Assembly (NCBI GenBank): GCA_012511845.1
Contig: JAAZFF010000236.1
Span: 1 to 7,494, forward strand
From: Lentisphaerota bacterium
Lineage (GTDB): Bacteria > Verrucomicrobiota > Kiritimatiellia > RFP12 > UBA3636
DNA: 7,494 bases
Direction: 5' to 3'
Shown here: one piece after another, positions 1 to 5,518 of the stretch
Position numbering within the stretch: position 1 is the first letter of the stretch
Layout: the number at the start of each line of letters is the position of its first letter
Made by a program: the position numbers and the translations under genes
The notes under the pieces: model-generated
The model's input: only the letters and a program-made list of their open reading frames with translations
The model's database searches: none
What the model was told of the DNA's origin: nothing

Positions 1-266
1 GCTATACGATGCTCCGCAGAAGTCTGAACATAATCTCTCTTGAAAGGAGAAATGTATGCCGGCACAAACCAGACCTCATCGAGCTGCGCCGTTTTTATTG
101 ATTCGCGAGCCGCAGCAAGGTGTCCGTTGTGAACAGGATCGAAACTGCCTCCGTAAAGTCCTACACGCTTTTGTATGCAGCCGGAGACTCCTTTTGAGTG
201 CTCACAGGCAATTTGCGACAGCTTCATATGGTTGTCCGTATATGAGCTACCGGCAGAAATCATCAT
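1..266 (-). CDS. nadD: Nicotinate-nucleotide adenylyltransferase, N-terminal part (cut by left window edge)
   Basis: NadD transfers AMP from ATP to nicotinate mononucleotide, giving deamido-NAD in cytoplasmic NAD synthesis. Reading the minus strand from 266 to 3 gives 88 open codons with no stop, so the gene continues past the left edge. The nucleotidyltransferase signature VGLYGGSFDPVHNGHL lies at residues 35-50, with the HxGH motif at 46-49. LDEVWFVPAYISPFK (62-76) matches the NadD substrate region, usually seen as VPAxxPPHK. Two adjacent ATGs (266 and 263) are preceded by GGAG at 271-274. The first overlaps the galU stop as ATGA, a typical coupling arrangement. This start leaves about 34 residues before the conserved core, more than usual for NadD; ATG 227 would shorten it by 13. 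The product is clear, the exact start less so. It is the most distal visible gene of the operon. Confidence 0.93.
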   Translation of the reverse strand, partial: MMISAGSSYTDNHMKLSQIACEHSKGVSGCIQKRVGLYGGSFDPVHNGHLAAARESIKTAQLDEVWFVPAYISPFKRDYVQTSAEHRI

Positions 267-1162
267 TTTTCTCCGATTTTTCCTGATTTCAAGTTGTTTG
301 CTGTTTCAATAATAAACTCAGCGAGTTTATCGTGTAAATCTTCTCTTTCAAGAGCATATGTGATGTTTGTTTTTATGAAGTCGAGTTTGTTTCCTGCATC
401 ATGACGATGTCCCGCAACCTTGAGTCCATACATGGCACGTTCTTGAAGTTGCATTATCATGGCGTCAGTCAACTGGATCTCTCCATTTTTGCCTGGCTTT
501 ACTTTTTCGAGATGACTGAAAATTTCCGGCGTAAAAACATAACGGGATGCGATTACGAGATTTGATGGTGCCTCTTCCGGTTTTGGTTTTTCTACAAAAT
601 TATCCACAAAAACAATACCGTCTTCGATTGCACTTCCTGAAACGACACCGTAACGGCTGACTTTTTCGAGCGGGACTTCTTCCAGTGCCACTACTGATTC
701 TCCGAATCGGTTGAATACTTCCAGGAGCTGTTTTGTTACAGGAACAGAGTTGGTGGGTTGCATCAGTGTGTCGCCCAGCAATACCGCAAATGGTTCATTG
801 CCGACGTGTTGGCGGGCGTGCAAAATGGCATCGCCAAGACCATTCATGGTTTTTTGTCTGACGTAGTGTATGTCTGCCAGGTCTGCTATACGTCGCACCA
901 TTTTGAGCTCTTCTTCCTTGTGTTTGCCTTCAAGGTCTGCTTCCAGCTCAAAACTTCTGTCAAAATGATCTTCAACAGCCCGTTTTCCCCTGCTTATTAT
1001 GATGAGGATATCGGTTATTCCCGATGCAACGGCTTCTTCCACAACGTATTGGATTACAGGCGTGTCGACAATAGTCAACATTTCTTTGGGTTGGGCTTTT
1101 GTAGCTGGTAAAAACCTTGTTCCGTAACCTGCTGCCGGTATGACGGCTTTTCTGACTTTCAT
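263..1162 (-). CDS. galU: UTP--glucose-1-phosphate uridylyltransferase
   Basis: GalU makes UDP-glucose from UTP and glucose-1-phosphate in the cytoplasm, feeding polysaccharide, lipopolysaccharide and glycolipid synthesis. The 299-residue product has the family's usual length. The N-terminus reads MKVRKAVIPAAGYGTRFLP followed by ATKAQPKEM, the nucleotide-binding loop of sugar-phosphate nucleotidyltransferases. Further on are AVLLGDTLM (the metal-binding Asp region), DNFVEKPKPEEAPSN and NGEIQLTDAM, all GalU hallmarks. ATG 1162 is chosen because AAAGGAG sits 6 bases upstream of it. A longer reading from GTG 1180 would add six residues and place the Shine-Dalgarno inside the gene. It begins 36 bp after rsmA and its TGA overlaps the nadD ATG. 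The fit is to GalU/GtaB rather than RfbA/RmlA or GlmU, given the GEIQLTDA motif. Confidence 0.96.
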   Translation of the reverse strand: MKVRKAVIPAAGYGTRFLPATKAQPKEMLTIVDTPVIQYVVEEAVASGITDILIIISRGKRAVEDHFDRSFELEADLEGKHKEEELKMVRRIADLADIHYVRQKTMNGLGDAILHARQHVGNEPFAVLLGDTLMQPTNSVPVTKQLLEVFNRFGESVVALEEVPLEKVSRYGVVSGSAIEDGIVFVDNFVEKPKPEEAPSNLVIASRYVFTPEIFSHLEKVKPGKNGEIQLTDAMIMQLQERAMYGLKVAGHRHDAGNKLDFIKTNITYALEREDLHDKLAEFIIETANNLKSGKIGEK

Positions 1163-1198
1163 TTTTTCTCCTTTTGTCACATTGCTTTTAAATTGTTA

Positions 1199-2065
1199 TT
1201 AAAACCAAATTTCAGATAGTTTAACCCACTGCTCCACTGAGAGTTCTTCGGGGCGGCTCGTCGCCGAAATACCGCACTTCTCAAGTGATGATCGTATGAA
1301 ATCTGCGTCACGTGCCACATTGTTTCCAGCTCCGCGCATTGACGAAACAATCTGCTTGCGCCTCTGCTGAAATGCCTCCTGAACGAGTTTCTGGAGATTC
1401 TGCCTTTTTCCCAGCGTCAGGGGAAAGCGTTCATGACGGTTCATCCTGATGATAACAGAAGTTACTTCAGGTTTGGGGTAGAAGCACGACGGTTTTACAT
1501 TTCGGATAATTTTTACATCGTAGAGCTGCTGCAATATTACTGATACTATCCCCATATCATTTGTCCCGGGTTTGGCGACAAAACGCTCACCGACTTCTTT
1601 CTGGAGCAGCACCACCATTGTGTCGGGCGGGGTGGCAGAAGATGCAACATCGATGACAATTCGTACGCCCACGGAATATGGAAGGTTGGAGACAAGTTTT
1701 GTGATTCCATTTTCGATAAGAGCGTTTAAGTCTGCTTCGAGTGCGTCTGCGTGCAACAGCGTGAGCTTAGGATTGTTTCCCCAGCGCCTGTTGAGCAGGG
1801 TGTACAGCCCGGAATCTTTTTCTATGGCAGTTACATGTGCCGCTTTTTCAAGCAGTTGCTCTGTCAGAACGCCCAGACCGGCTCCGATTTCGAGCACATG
1901 TTCTGTGCCGGACAGTGCTGCACTGTCGACAATCAGGTTCAAGATATTTCTATCGATCAGAAAATTTTGTCCCAGTTTTTTATTTGGACTTATTTCGTTT
2001 GTTTCCAGTAGTGCTACGACGTCTCTGGGACTTGCAAGATTTATATTGATGTCGTTTTCACGCAT
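1199..2065 (-). CDS. rsmA: 16S rRNA (adenine(1518)-N6/adenine(1519)-N6)-dimethyltransferase
   Basis: RsmA (KsgA) uses SAM to dimethylate two adjacent adenines in the 3'-terminal helix 45 of 16S rRNA, a late 30S maturation step whose loss gives kasugamycin resistance. The 288-residue product shows the family in order: KKLGQNFLID (29-38), SAM motif I VLEIGAGLG (57-65), the acidic IEKD loop (81-84), HADAL (105-109), the catalytic NLPY (127-130) and FYPKPEV (195-201) in the target-recognition part. The C-terminal helical domain has FQQRRKQ and the late motif SRPEELS. ATG 2065 follows the upstream stop by 5 bp and has no clear Shine-Dalgarno, so translation is probably coupled to the preceding chaperone gene. 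A surA-ksgA neighbourhood also occurs in E. coli, there with pdxA between them. Confidence 0.97.
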   Translation of the reverse strand: MRENDININLASPRDVVALLETNEISPNKKLGQNFLIDRNILNLIVDSAALSGTEHVLEIGAGLGVLTEQLLEKAAHVTAIEKDSGLYTLLNRRWGNNPKLTLLHADALEADLNALIENGITKLVSNLPYSVGVRIVIDVASSATPPDTMVVLLQKEVGERFVAKPGTNDMGIVSVILQQLYDVKIIRNVKPSCFYPKPEVTSVIIRMNRHERFPLTLGKRQNLQKLVQEAFQQRRKQIVSSMRGAGNNVARDADFIRSSLEKCGISATSRPEELSVEQWVKLSEIWF

Positions 2066-2070
2066 CGGTT

Positions 2071-3093
2071 TTAGAAATAATTATATGTTTTTATTCGTGC
2101 TTCATTTCTGAGGCGATCCATCCAGCTCTTATAAATGCGCTCAGCCTCTTTATTGTAAAGTTCACGCTCAATTTCCGCCTGTGCCTCACGCAGAGTTATT
2201 TCTTTTTCCGCCCTGGTTCCTGCTCTGTGCATAATGTAGTTTTTCCCAGCCAATTCAACCGGGTCGGAATAATCGCCATCCTTGAGACTCATGACAGCGT
2301 CTGCCAGCGCAGGTGCAAACATGTCTTTCGGCACAATCCAGCCGTAATCACCTCCGGCATCAGCAAGTGTATCAACAGACATTTCTTTTGCTATGTCGAC
2401 GAATTCTTCTCCTGCAGCAATTCTGCTTTTGAAACTTGCATAATTCGTTGCAAATGCTTCATCCGCCACAATTGCCAGAATAAAAACATGTAGTTTTTCA
2501 GGTACGACAAGATCCCGTTTTCGTTCCGCATATTCGGTTGCTATTGCATTTGGCGAAATATGTATGTTTGAGCCGACAAAAGTCTGCCGCATGGAGCGGA
2601 TAATAGTTTGTTCTTCGATGATTTTACGCCAGTCTTTAAACGTCATGCGAGATTTTGCCAGATCCTCCTGCAGGGCGGCGCTGTCACCTCCGTAACGGGT
2701 TTCAATTATCCCGTTGACTGCCTGGTCAATAATATGTTGCGGTACTCTCTGCTCTCCCTCCCAGTATGCCTGAACAACAAGTTTGCGGTCTATGCATTCT
2801 TCGAGAGAAGCCTCGTATGCGGCTTGAAAAGCTTCTTCTCGGCTTTTTCCACGTGTTTCGTCATTATACGCCATCAGGCGGAGCTGATCGGGCACACCCA
2901 TAAAAACATCGTGCACTGTAATGCTTTCTCCGTTTACAGAGGCAGCAAGACCGTCAACAAGTCCTTCGTCAATAGCAGGTTCGCTTCTGTTTTTTGCGGA
3001 GGTGGTTTCCTGTGCAAACGTGTAGCAACACGTTATGATTAAAATGTAAAGGGGTATCAGTATAAATTGTTTTCGCTTCGGTATTGCAGTCAT
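2071..3093 (-). CDS. Exported parvulin-type peptidyl-prolyl cis-trans isomerase (SurA/PrsA-like chaperone)
   Basis: Predicted periplasmic or membrane-anchored folding factor for secreted and outer-membrane proteins. From ATG 3093 the product has 340 residues. Residues 1-28 form a signal peptide: basic KRK, hydrophobic FILIPLYILII, then TCCYTFAQ with possible cleavage after TFA. A SurA-like N-terminal helical part follows (AASVNGESITVHDVF, 50-64; LEECIDRKLVVQAY, 97-110). One parvulin domain spans about 200-292, with FVDIAKEMSVDTLADAGGDYGW (split as 231-242 and 243-252), ALADAVMSLKDGDYSDPVE and the closing YIMHRAG. E. coli SurA has two parvulin domains; this has one. An upstream ATG (3138) would add 15 residues before the signal peptide and lacks a ribosome site, whereas AGGA precedes 3093. 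First gene of the visible operon. TCC in the signal peptide could be a relaxed lipobox, but -1 is Thr, so lipidation is doubtful. Confidence 0.9.
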   Translation of the reverse strand: MTAIPKRKQFILIPLYILIITCCYTFAQETTSAKNRSEPAIDEGLVDGLAASVNGESITVHDVFMGVPDQLRLMAYNDETRGKSREEAFQAAYEASLEECIDRKLVVQAYWEGEQRVPQHIIDQAVNGIIETRYGGDSAALQEDLAKSRMTFKDWRKIIEEQTIIRSMRQTFVGSNIHISPNAIATEYAERKRDLVVPEKLHVFILAIVADEAFATNYASFKSRIAAGEEFVDIAKEMSVDTLADAGGDYGWIVPKDMFAPALADAVMSLKDGDYSDPVELAGKNYIMHRAGTRAEKEITLREAQAEIERELYNKEAERIYKSWMDRLRNEARIKTYNYF

Positions 3094-3143
3094 ATCGATA
3101 GGTTCCTGTCGTGCAGCGGCATGTAAAGCTAATTTCATCGTAC

Positions 3144-3179
3144 AGTATACAGCATCGTTTCAGTTTTAGAAAGAGTCAA
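3144..3179 (-). promoter_or_regulatory. Possible promoter of the minus-strand operon
   Basis: Reading the minus strand, TATACT (3149-3144) is a good -10 match about 45 bases upstream of the preferred chaperone start at 3093. TTGACT (3179-3174) is a good -35 match, but 24 bases separate them, far from the optimal 17. Either the -10 works with a weaker -35 or the real promoter is elsewhere. Initiation near 3137 would leave the 3138 ATG without a leader, which supports the 3093 start. Confidence 0.3.
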
Positions 3180-3197
3180 AAAAGCGGTGCATCGAAA

Positions 3198-3229
3198 CGT
3201 CCGGCTTGTTTGCTATTTTATGCCGGATG
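3198..3229. repeat. Inverted repeat in the divergent intergenic region
   Basis: TCCGGC (3200-3205) and GCCGGA (3222-3227) form a perfect 6-bp inverted repeat around a 16-base AT-rich loop, extendable to 8 pairs with one G-U on the plus-strand RNA. It sits between the divergent chaperone and methyltransferase genes, without a following T-run. An operator for a regulator of the R-M genes is conceivable but not shown. Confidence 0.35.
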
Positions 3230-3264
3230 TGGCAAAATGAGCATGTTTCTGTTTGCGTCTCCCG

Positions 3265-3294
3265 TTGATGTGAAGTCGCTTGCACGTGTATATT
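3265..3294 (+). promoter_or_regulatory. Possible promoter of the methyltransferase-like gene
   Basis: TTGATG (3265-3270), an 18-base spacer and TATATT (3289-3294) resemble sigma70 elements. They would start transcription near 3301, only about 9 bases before ATG 3310, giving a very short leader with CAGG as ribosome site. This fits the choice of ATG 3310. The match is modest. Confidence 0.35.
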
Positions 3295-3309
3295 TTTAAA
3301 CAGGTTGGT

Positions 3310-4359
3310 ATGGGGTGTTATCTGGTGCAGGTACCTATTGAAAATGAGAAGTTTTTCCCGGCAGATGAAGGGGTTGATATTCGAACTCAAATGCCGCATA
3401 TTCTTGATATACTCCTGCTGGATCGTACCTCCTCAACTTCAAATAAACCGGAAAACATTATTTGGGCAACCGATAACTATACGGAATACGATCCGGTGCT
3501 GTTCGATGCCGGGGCACAGATAAAGCCCGAGCTGATTACAGGGGAATATGCTTTCCTTATTATGCCGCGGGCTCAGAAAACGGCAACTCTGCAAAAAGAA
3601 CGGACAAAATCAATGGCGGAGGTGTTTACACCGATCTGGATAGTGAAAAAACAGAACGATGCCGTTGACGATAACTACAAATCTGATGATCTGGATGCAT
3701 ATATTCGACGAAAATGGCTTGAAATCACTTGCGGCGAAGCCCCATACATGGCTACACGCTATGATATGGAAACAGGCGACCCCATACCTTTGGCGGAACG
3801 CGTCGGTTTTGTCGACAGAAAACTCGCACGCATAAACGCTGAGGTAACACATCAAGCTGAATGGCAGCGGCTTGCCGAATTGGCTTACAAGGCAAGCTAC
3901 GGATTTGAATGGAACGGCGACTCTCTCCTGCTTGCCCGGGAAAATCTTCTATACACCTATATCGATTATTACATGAGCAAATGGGGGAATGCCCCGACAA
4001 TAGGGTGTATTGAAAAAATAGCGGAGATTATCAGTTATAATGTTTTCCAGATGGATGGTTTGACCTATACGATTCCGTTGTCGCAGAAATGGGAAAAGAA
4101 AAAAGTAATTCAGGAAACGTTTGTTTTTTCTGATATGGATGCCTTTGAAGAAGAGGAGTATGAGATAACACCGGGCAAGAGCGTCAAAATCATGAATTGG
4201 GATAGTTTTGTAATGGTACCATTTGAGACGCTGGTGCAATATTCCGGGAGGATGCCGGAGAGGGATGTTGCTGACTGCCGGGTTGATGGAGGGCACGGGG
4301 GACACTCGACGGACGACATGCGACATTCGGGTGGTGAGACCGATGGGGAACCATTATGA
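3310..4359 (+). CDS. Restriction-modification M subunit, methyltransferase N-terminal-half type (no NPPY motif)
   Basis: The 349-residue product resembles proteins usually named restriction endonuclease subunit M, found beside GIY-YIG/helicase restriction subunits. Conserved stretches are NIIWATDNYTEYD (49-61), the motif X-like MAEVFTPIWIVKKQND (102-117), the motif I-like WLEITCGEAPYMATRYD (136-152), then VGFVDRKLARINAE, YGFEWNGDSLLLARENLL (197-214) and ISYNVFQMDGLTYTIPL (241-257). VKIMNWD (292-298) normally lies near the end of the family. No (D/N/S)PP(Y/F/W) catalytic motif is present, so it probably needs a partner chain carrying it. In related loci as I recall them, that partner, starting with a GNPPYQ motif, is next door; here it is not. 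About 40 Gly/Asp/His-rich residues follow the family-like end, perhaps readthrough after loss of the original stop. ATG 3310 (CAGG upstream) is preferred over TTG 3280. The family match rests on memory, not a search. Confidence 0.72.
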   Translation: MGCYLVQVPIENEKFFPADEGVDIRTQMPHILDILLLDRTSSTSNKPENIIWATDNYTEYDPVLFDAGAQIKPELITGEYAFLIMPRAQKTATLQKERTKSMAEVFTPIWIVKKQNDAVDDNYKSDDLDAYIRRKWLEITCGEAPYMATRYDMETGDPIPLAERVGFVDRKLARINAEVTHQAEWQRLAELAYKASYGFEWNGDSLLLARENLLYTYIDYYMSKWGNAPTIGCIEKIAEIISYNVFQMDGLTYTIPLSQKWEKKKVIQETFVFSDMDAFEEEEYEITPGKSVKIMNWDSFVMVPFETLVQYSGRMPERDVADCRVDGGHGGHSTDDMRHSGGETDGEPL

Positions 4360-4507
4360 CCGGAGAATACAGGTAGGGCGAGTCTCTCTGAGACCGCCGC
4401 AGGGCATCGGCACAGGCATATCTCCGCAGGAGGGACGAATGTCACCTCGTGTAATCTGCATGGCGAATGTCCTCATGAGCCGGAAACCAGAGCATATAAA
4501 TCATCAA
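4231..4507. other. GC-rich, hairpin-prone stretch spanning the M-subunit tail and the gap after it
   Basis: Base composition and reading-frame quality change here compared with the upstream gene. Three short hairpins are visible: TCCGG/CCGGA (4243-4247, 4255-4259); GCG-A-GTCTC/GAGACCGC (4378-4386, 4390-4397, one bulged A, three-base loop); and GAGGGAC-GAAT-GTCACCTC (4430-4436, 4441-4448, one bulged A). No T-run follows any of them, so a classic terminator is not supported. A 100-codon frame (4223-4525) has no recognisable content. The stretch could be a remnant of a mobile element or structured RNA, or a scar where an adjacent R-M gene was lost. I could not match it to tmRNA, RNase P or group II intron signatures. 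Confidence 0.35.
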
Positions 4508-4536
4508 TTGACGTTTTGTGTTTAAAAAGATAATAT
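4508..4536 (+). promoter_or_regulatory. Sigma70-type promoter of the toxin-antitoxin cassette
   Basis: TTGACG (4508-4513), exactly 17 bases, then TAATAT (4531-4536), each 5 of 6 to consensus. Transcription would begin near 4543, giving a leader of about 25 bases to the antitoxin ATG with AAGGAG inside it. This is the best promoter in the window. Confidence 0.75.
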
Positions 4537-4547
4537 ATGAACACAAA
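4515..4547. promoter_or_regulatory. Candidate autoregulatory operator (inverted repeat over the -10 box)
   Basis: TTTGTGTT (4515-4522) and AACACAAA (4540-4547) form a perfect 8-bp inverted repeat with a 17-base centre that contains the -10 box. RelB/DinJ antitoxins are ribbon-helix-helix proteins that repress their own promoters at such palindromes. The placement fits; binding itself is inferred. Confidence 0.5.
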
Positions 4548-4567
4548 TGTTATAAGGAGATGCAATT

Positions 4568-4861
4568 ATGGCAACAACTACGATTACAATAAGAGTTGAT
4601 GAAAACTTAAAGAAGGCGGCAACCGCCGCCTTTGAGGGTATGGGCTTGAGCCTGGCAAACGGGATATCGGTTTATCTGACACGGGTGGCAGCCACTAAAG
4701 AGATCCCCTTTAAAGTTGAGGTGCCGGACGTTTGCTGTGAGCCGGAACCCCCTCCCTATTTCGGGCTTACTGGAGAGGCTTATCACCAGCATCTGCTGGA
4801 TGTGAAAAATGAAATTTTAGCAGGTAATAGAGGTAAAGCTCGTGATTTGATAGAGGATTAA
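4568..4861 (+). CDS. RelB/DinJ family antitoxin
   Basis: The 97-residue product starts with TTTITIRVDENLKKAATAAF and continues GMGLSLANGISVYLTRVA, then KEIPFKVEV. This is the ribbon-helix-helix N-terminal domain of RelB/DinJ antitoxins (about residues 3-50), which dimerises and binds operator DNA. The C-terminal half, including EPEPPPYFGL and an acidic helix ending ARDLIED, would wrap and neutralise the toxin. ATG 4568 is preceded by AAGGAG at good spacing (8 bases). The toxin ATG comes 1 bp after its stop, as in normal type II cassettes. Because that toxin is truncated, this antitoxin looks orphaned: it could still repress its promoter or neutralise a related toxin elsewhere. Confidence 0.85.
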   Translation: MATTTITIRVDENLKKAATAAFEGMGLSLANGISVYLTRVAATKEIPFKVEVPDVCCEPEPPPYFGLTGEAYHQHLLDVKNEILAGNRGKARDLIED

Positions 4862-4862
4862 A

Positions 4863-5027
4863 ATGGCATTAATATGGAAAGATCAAGCATGGGCAAGTTA
4901 TGTTGCCTGGCAACAACAGGATCGTAAGACTCTTAAACGTATCAATGCCCTGATGTTTGTGAGATCGTACACGTTCATAGCGGAGCGGTACACGTTCTAC
5001 CTACACGAGGATTCGGATGAAACTTGA
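4863..5027 (+). pseudogene. YoeB/Txe-family toxin, 3' part replaced (broken gene)
   Basis: YoeB toxins are small ribosome-dependent mRNA endonucleases of about 84 residues. This frame begins MALIWKDQAWASYVAWQQQD and goes on RKTLKRINAL, lining up with the E. coli YoeB N-terminus (KLIWSEESWDDYLYWQETD, then KRIVKKINELI). Homology stops at about residue 31 (4955). The following residues (FVRSYTFIAERYTF...) come from an inserted element and the frame ends at 5025-5027 after 54 codons. The catalytic part (Glu, Arg and His residues in the C-terminal half, including the terminal HY) is missing, and I find no remnant of it after the element at 5441-5518. The frame overlaps the next gene start by 11 bases, so it may now serve only as a leader for it. 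Confidence 0.8.
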
Positions 5028-5440
5028 CCACGAGAAACTAGATGTTTACTGCGTAGCCCTGGATTTTGCAGTCTGGGCCTACACTGTATGCCGATCCCTG
5101 AAGGGGCTTGATCGACCGATGCGAGATCAACTTATCCAGGCTTCTCAGTCCAATGCACAGAATATTGCCGAAGGCTGTGGAAAAATTTCGGCGGCGGATC
5201 GGGGGCGCTTCCTTCAGATTGCCGGCGGGTCAGCCCGGGAATGCGGTGCAATTCTGGATATTCTAGGTCGGTGCGATGTTCTCGACCGGGAGACCGTGCT
5301 CAAGGGCAAGAACTTTCTCGTGCGGATCGTAGCCATGCTGACGCGTATGATCGAATACGGAAACCTGCTACGTGAAGGTGAAGTCGAGTACGAGCACGTG
5401 AACGAGAACGAGCACGTGAACGAGAACGAGCACGAAGATC
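4956..5440 (+). mobile_element. IVS-like element carrying a four-helix-bundle (S23/IVP) gene
   Basis: The left boundary is inferred from the sudden loss of YoeB homology near 4955; the right end is approximate, placed after the repetitive tail. GTACACGTTC occurs twice near the left end (4967-4976, 4988-4997). Near the right end GAACGAGCAC, occurring twice in the repeat tract, pairs with it at 8 of 10 positions. GATC occurs at both ends (4963-4966, 5437-5440). Known intervening sequences of 23S rRNA genes, for example in Leptospira and Coxiella, encode this protein family and have complementary ends. Here the element lies in a toxin gene. Mobility is inferred; no transposase or clear target duplication is visible. 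Confidence 0.45.
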
Positions 5441-5475
5441 AATCTGGTCAATTGACGCAAAGAGAAACATTATGA
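5017..5475 (+). CDS. Four-helix-bundle protein, S23/IVP family
   Basis: The 152-residue product has the family hallmarks: an N-terminal helix with KLDVYCVALDFAVWAY, then the conserved SQSNAQNIAEGCGK (about 47-60) and RGRFLQIAGGSARECGAILD. These proteins form pentameric helical bundles, are encoded by 23S rRNA intervening sequences, and are related to the Avd accessory protein of diversity-generating retroelements. Their biochemical role is unresolved. ATG 5017 has GAGG six bases upstream and overlaps the end of the broken toxin frame, so translation may be coupled. After about residue 125 the protein becomes charged and repetitive: two copies of EHVNEN followed by EHED, encoded by an 18-bp tandem repeat. 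No reverse transcriptase or variable-repeat pair is visible, so there is no support for a retroelement here. Confidence 0.85.
   Translation: MKLDHEKLDVYCVALDFAVWAYTVCRSLKGLDRPMRDQLIQASQSNAQNIAEGCGKISAADRGRFLQIAGGSARECGAILDILGRCDVLDRETVLKGKNFLVRIVAMLTRMIEYGNLLREGEVEYEHVNENEHVNENEHEDQSGQLTQRETL
5392..5434 (+). repeat. 18-bp tandem repeat in the four-helix-bundle gene
   Basis: The unit GAGCACGTGAACGAGAAC occurs at 5392-5409 and 5410-5427 without change, followed by a partial third unit from 5428. It is in frame and encodes EHVNEN. Its complement resembles the GTACACGTTC copies at the left end of the element, suggesting a role in RNA pairing as well as coding. Confidence 0.9.
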
Positions 5476-5481
5476 TAGTTT
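5452..5481 (+). promoter_or_regulatory. Weak candidate promoter upstream of the restriction subunit
   Basis: TTGACG (5452-5457) repeats the -35 box of the antitoxin promoter within the same TCAATTGACG decamer. After 18 bases comes TAGTTT (5476-5481), a poor -10. TATGAT (5471-5476) is a better -10 but lies only 13 bases from TTGACG. The restriction gene may instead be read from the antitoxin promoter. Confidence 0.2.
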
Positions 5482-5518
5482 ACCAATGTAGTTTAACTTG
5501 AGAAAGCAGGGTAACAGC

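Noticed and set aside
56..286. Plus-strand frame of 76 codons with AAAGGAG upstream
   Set aside because: It is antisense to nadD, whose signature motif is unmistakable, and its own protein shows no recognisable domain. The ribosome-site match is coincidental.
1572..2111. Plus-strand frame of 179 codons
   Set aside because: It is antisense to rsmA, Ser/Phe-rich and without domain content: a shadow of a real gene.
3094..3138. Upstream ATG 3138 as the chaperone start
   Set aside because: It would put 15 extra residues before the signal peptide, has no ribosome site, and lies at the likely transcription start.
3280..3309. TTG 3280 as start of the M subunit
   Set aside because: It has no ribosome site and would lie upstream of the candidate -10 box. 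ATG 3310 with CAGG upstream is a simpler choice, though not proven.
4231..4507. Group II intron or other known structured RNA
   Set aside because: I saw no domain V signature, GUGYG start or reverse transcriptase, and no tmRNA or RNase P core. Kept only as an unexplained hairpin-rich region.
4223..4525. Plus-strand frame of 100 codons and an opposing 111-codon frame (4110-4445)
   Set aside because: Both lie over the GC-rich stretch, overlap the M subunit in other frames, and have no recognisable motif or convincing ribosome site.
5392..5434. Tandem repeats as a CRISPR array
   Set aside because: The units are 18 bp, directly adjacent without spacers, and in frame within a protein gene.
5017..5475. 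Avd accessory gene of a diversity-generating retroelement
   Set aside because: No reverse transcriptase, template repeat or variable repeat is visible; the four-helix-bundle fold is shared with the S23/IVP family.
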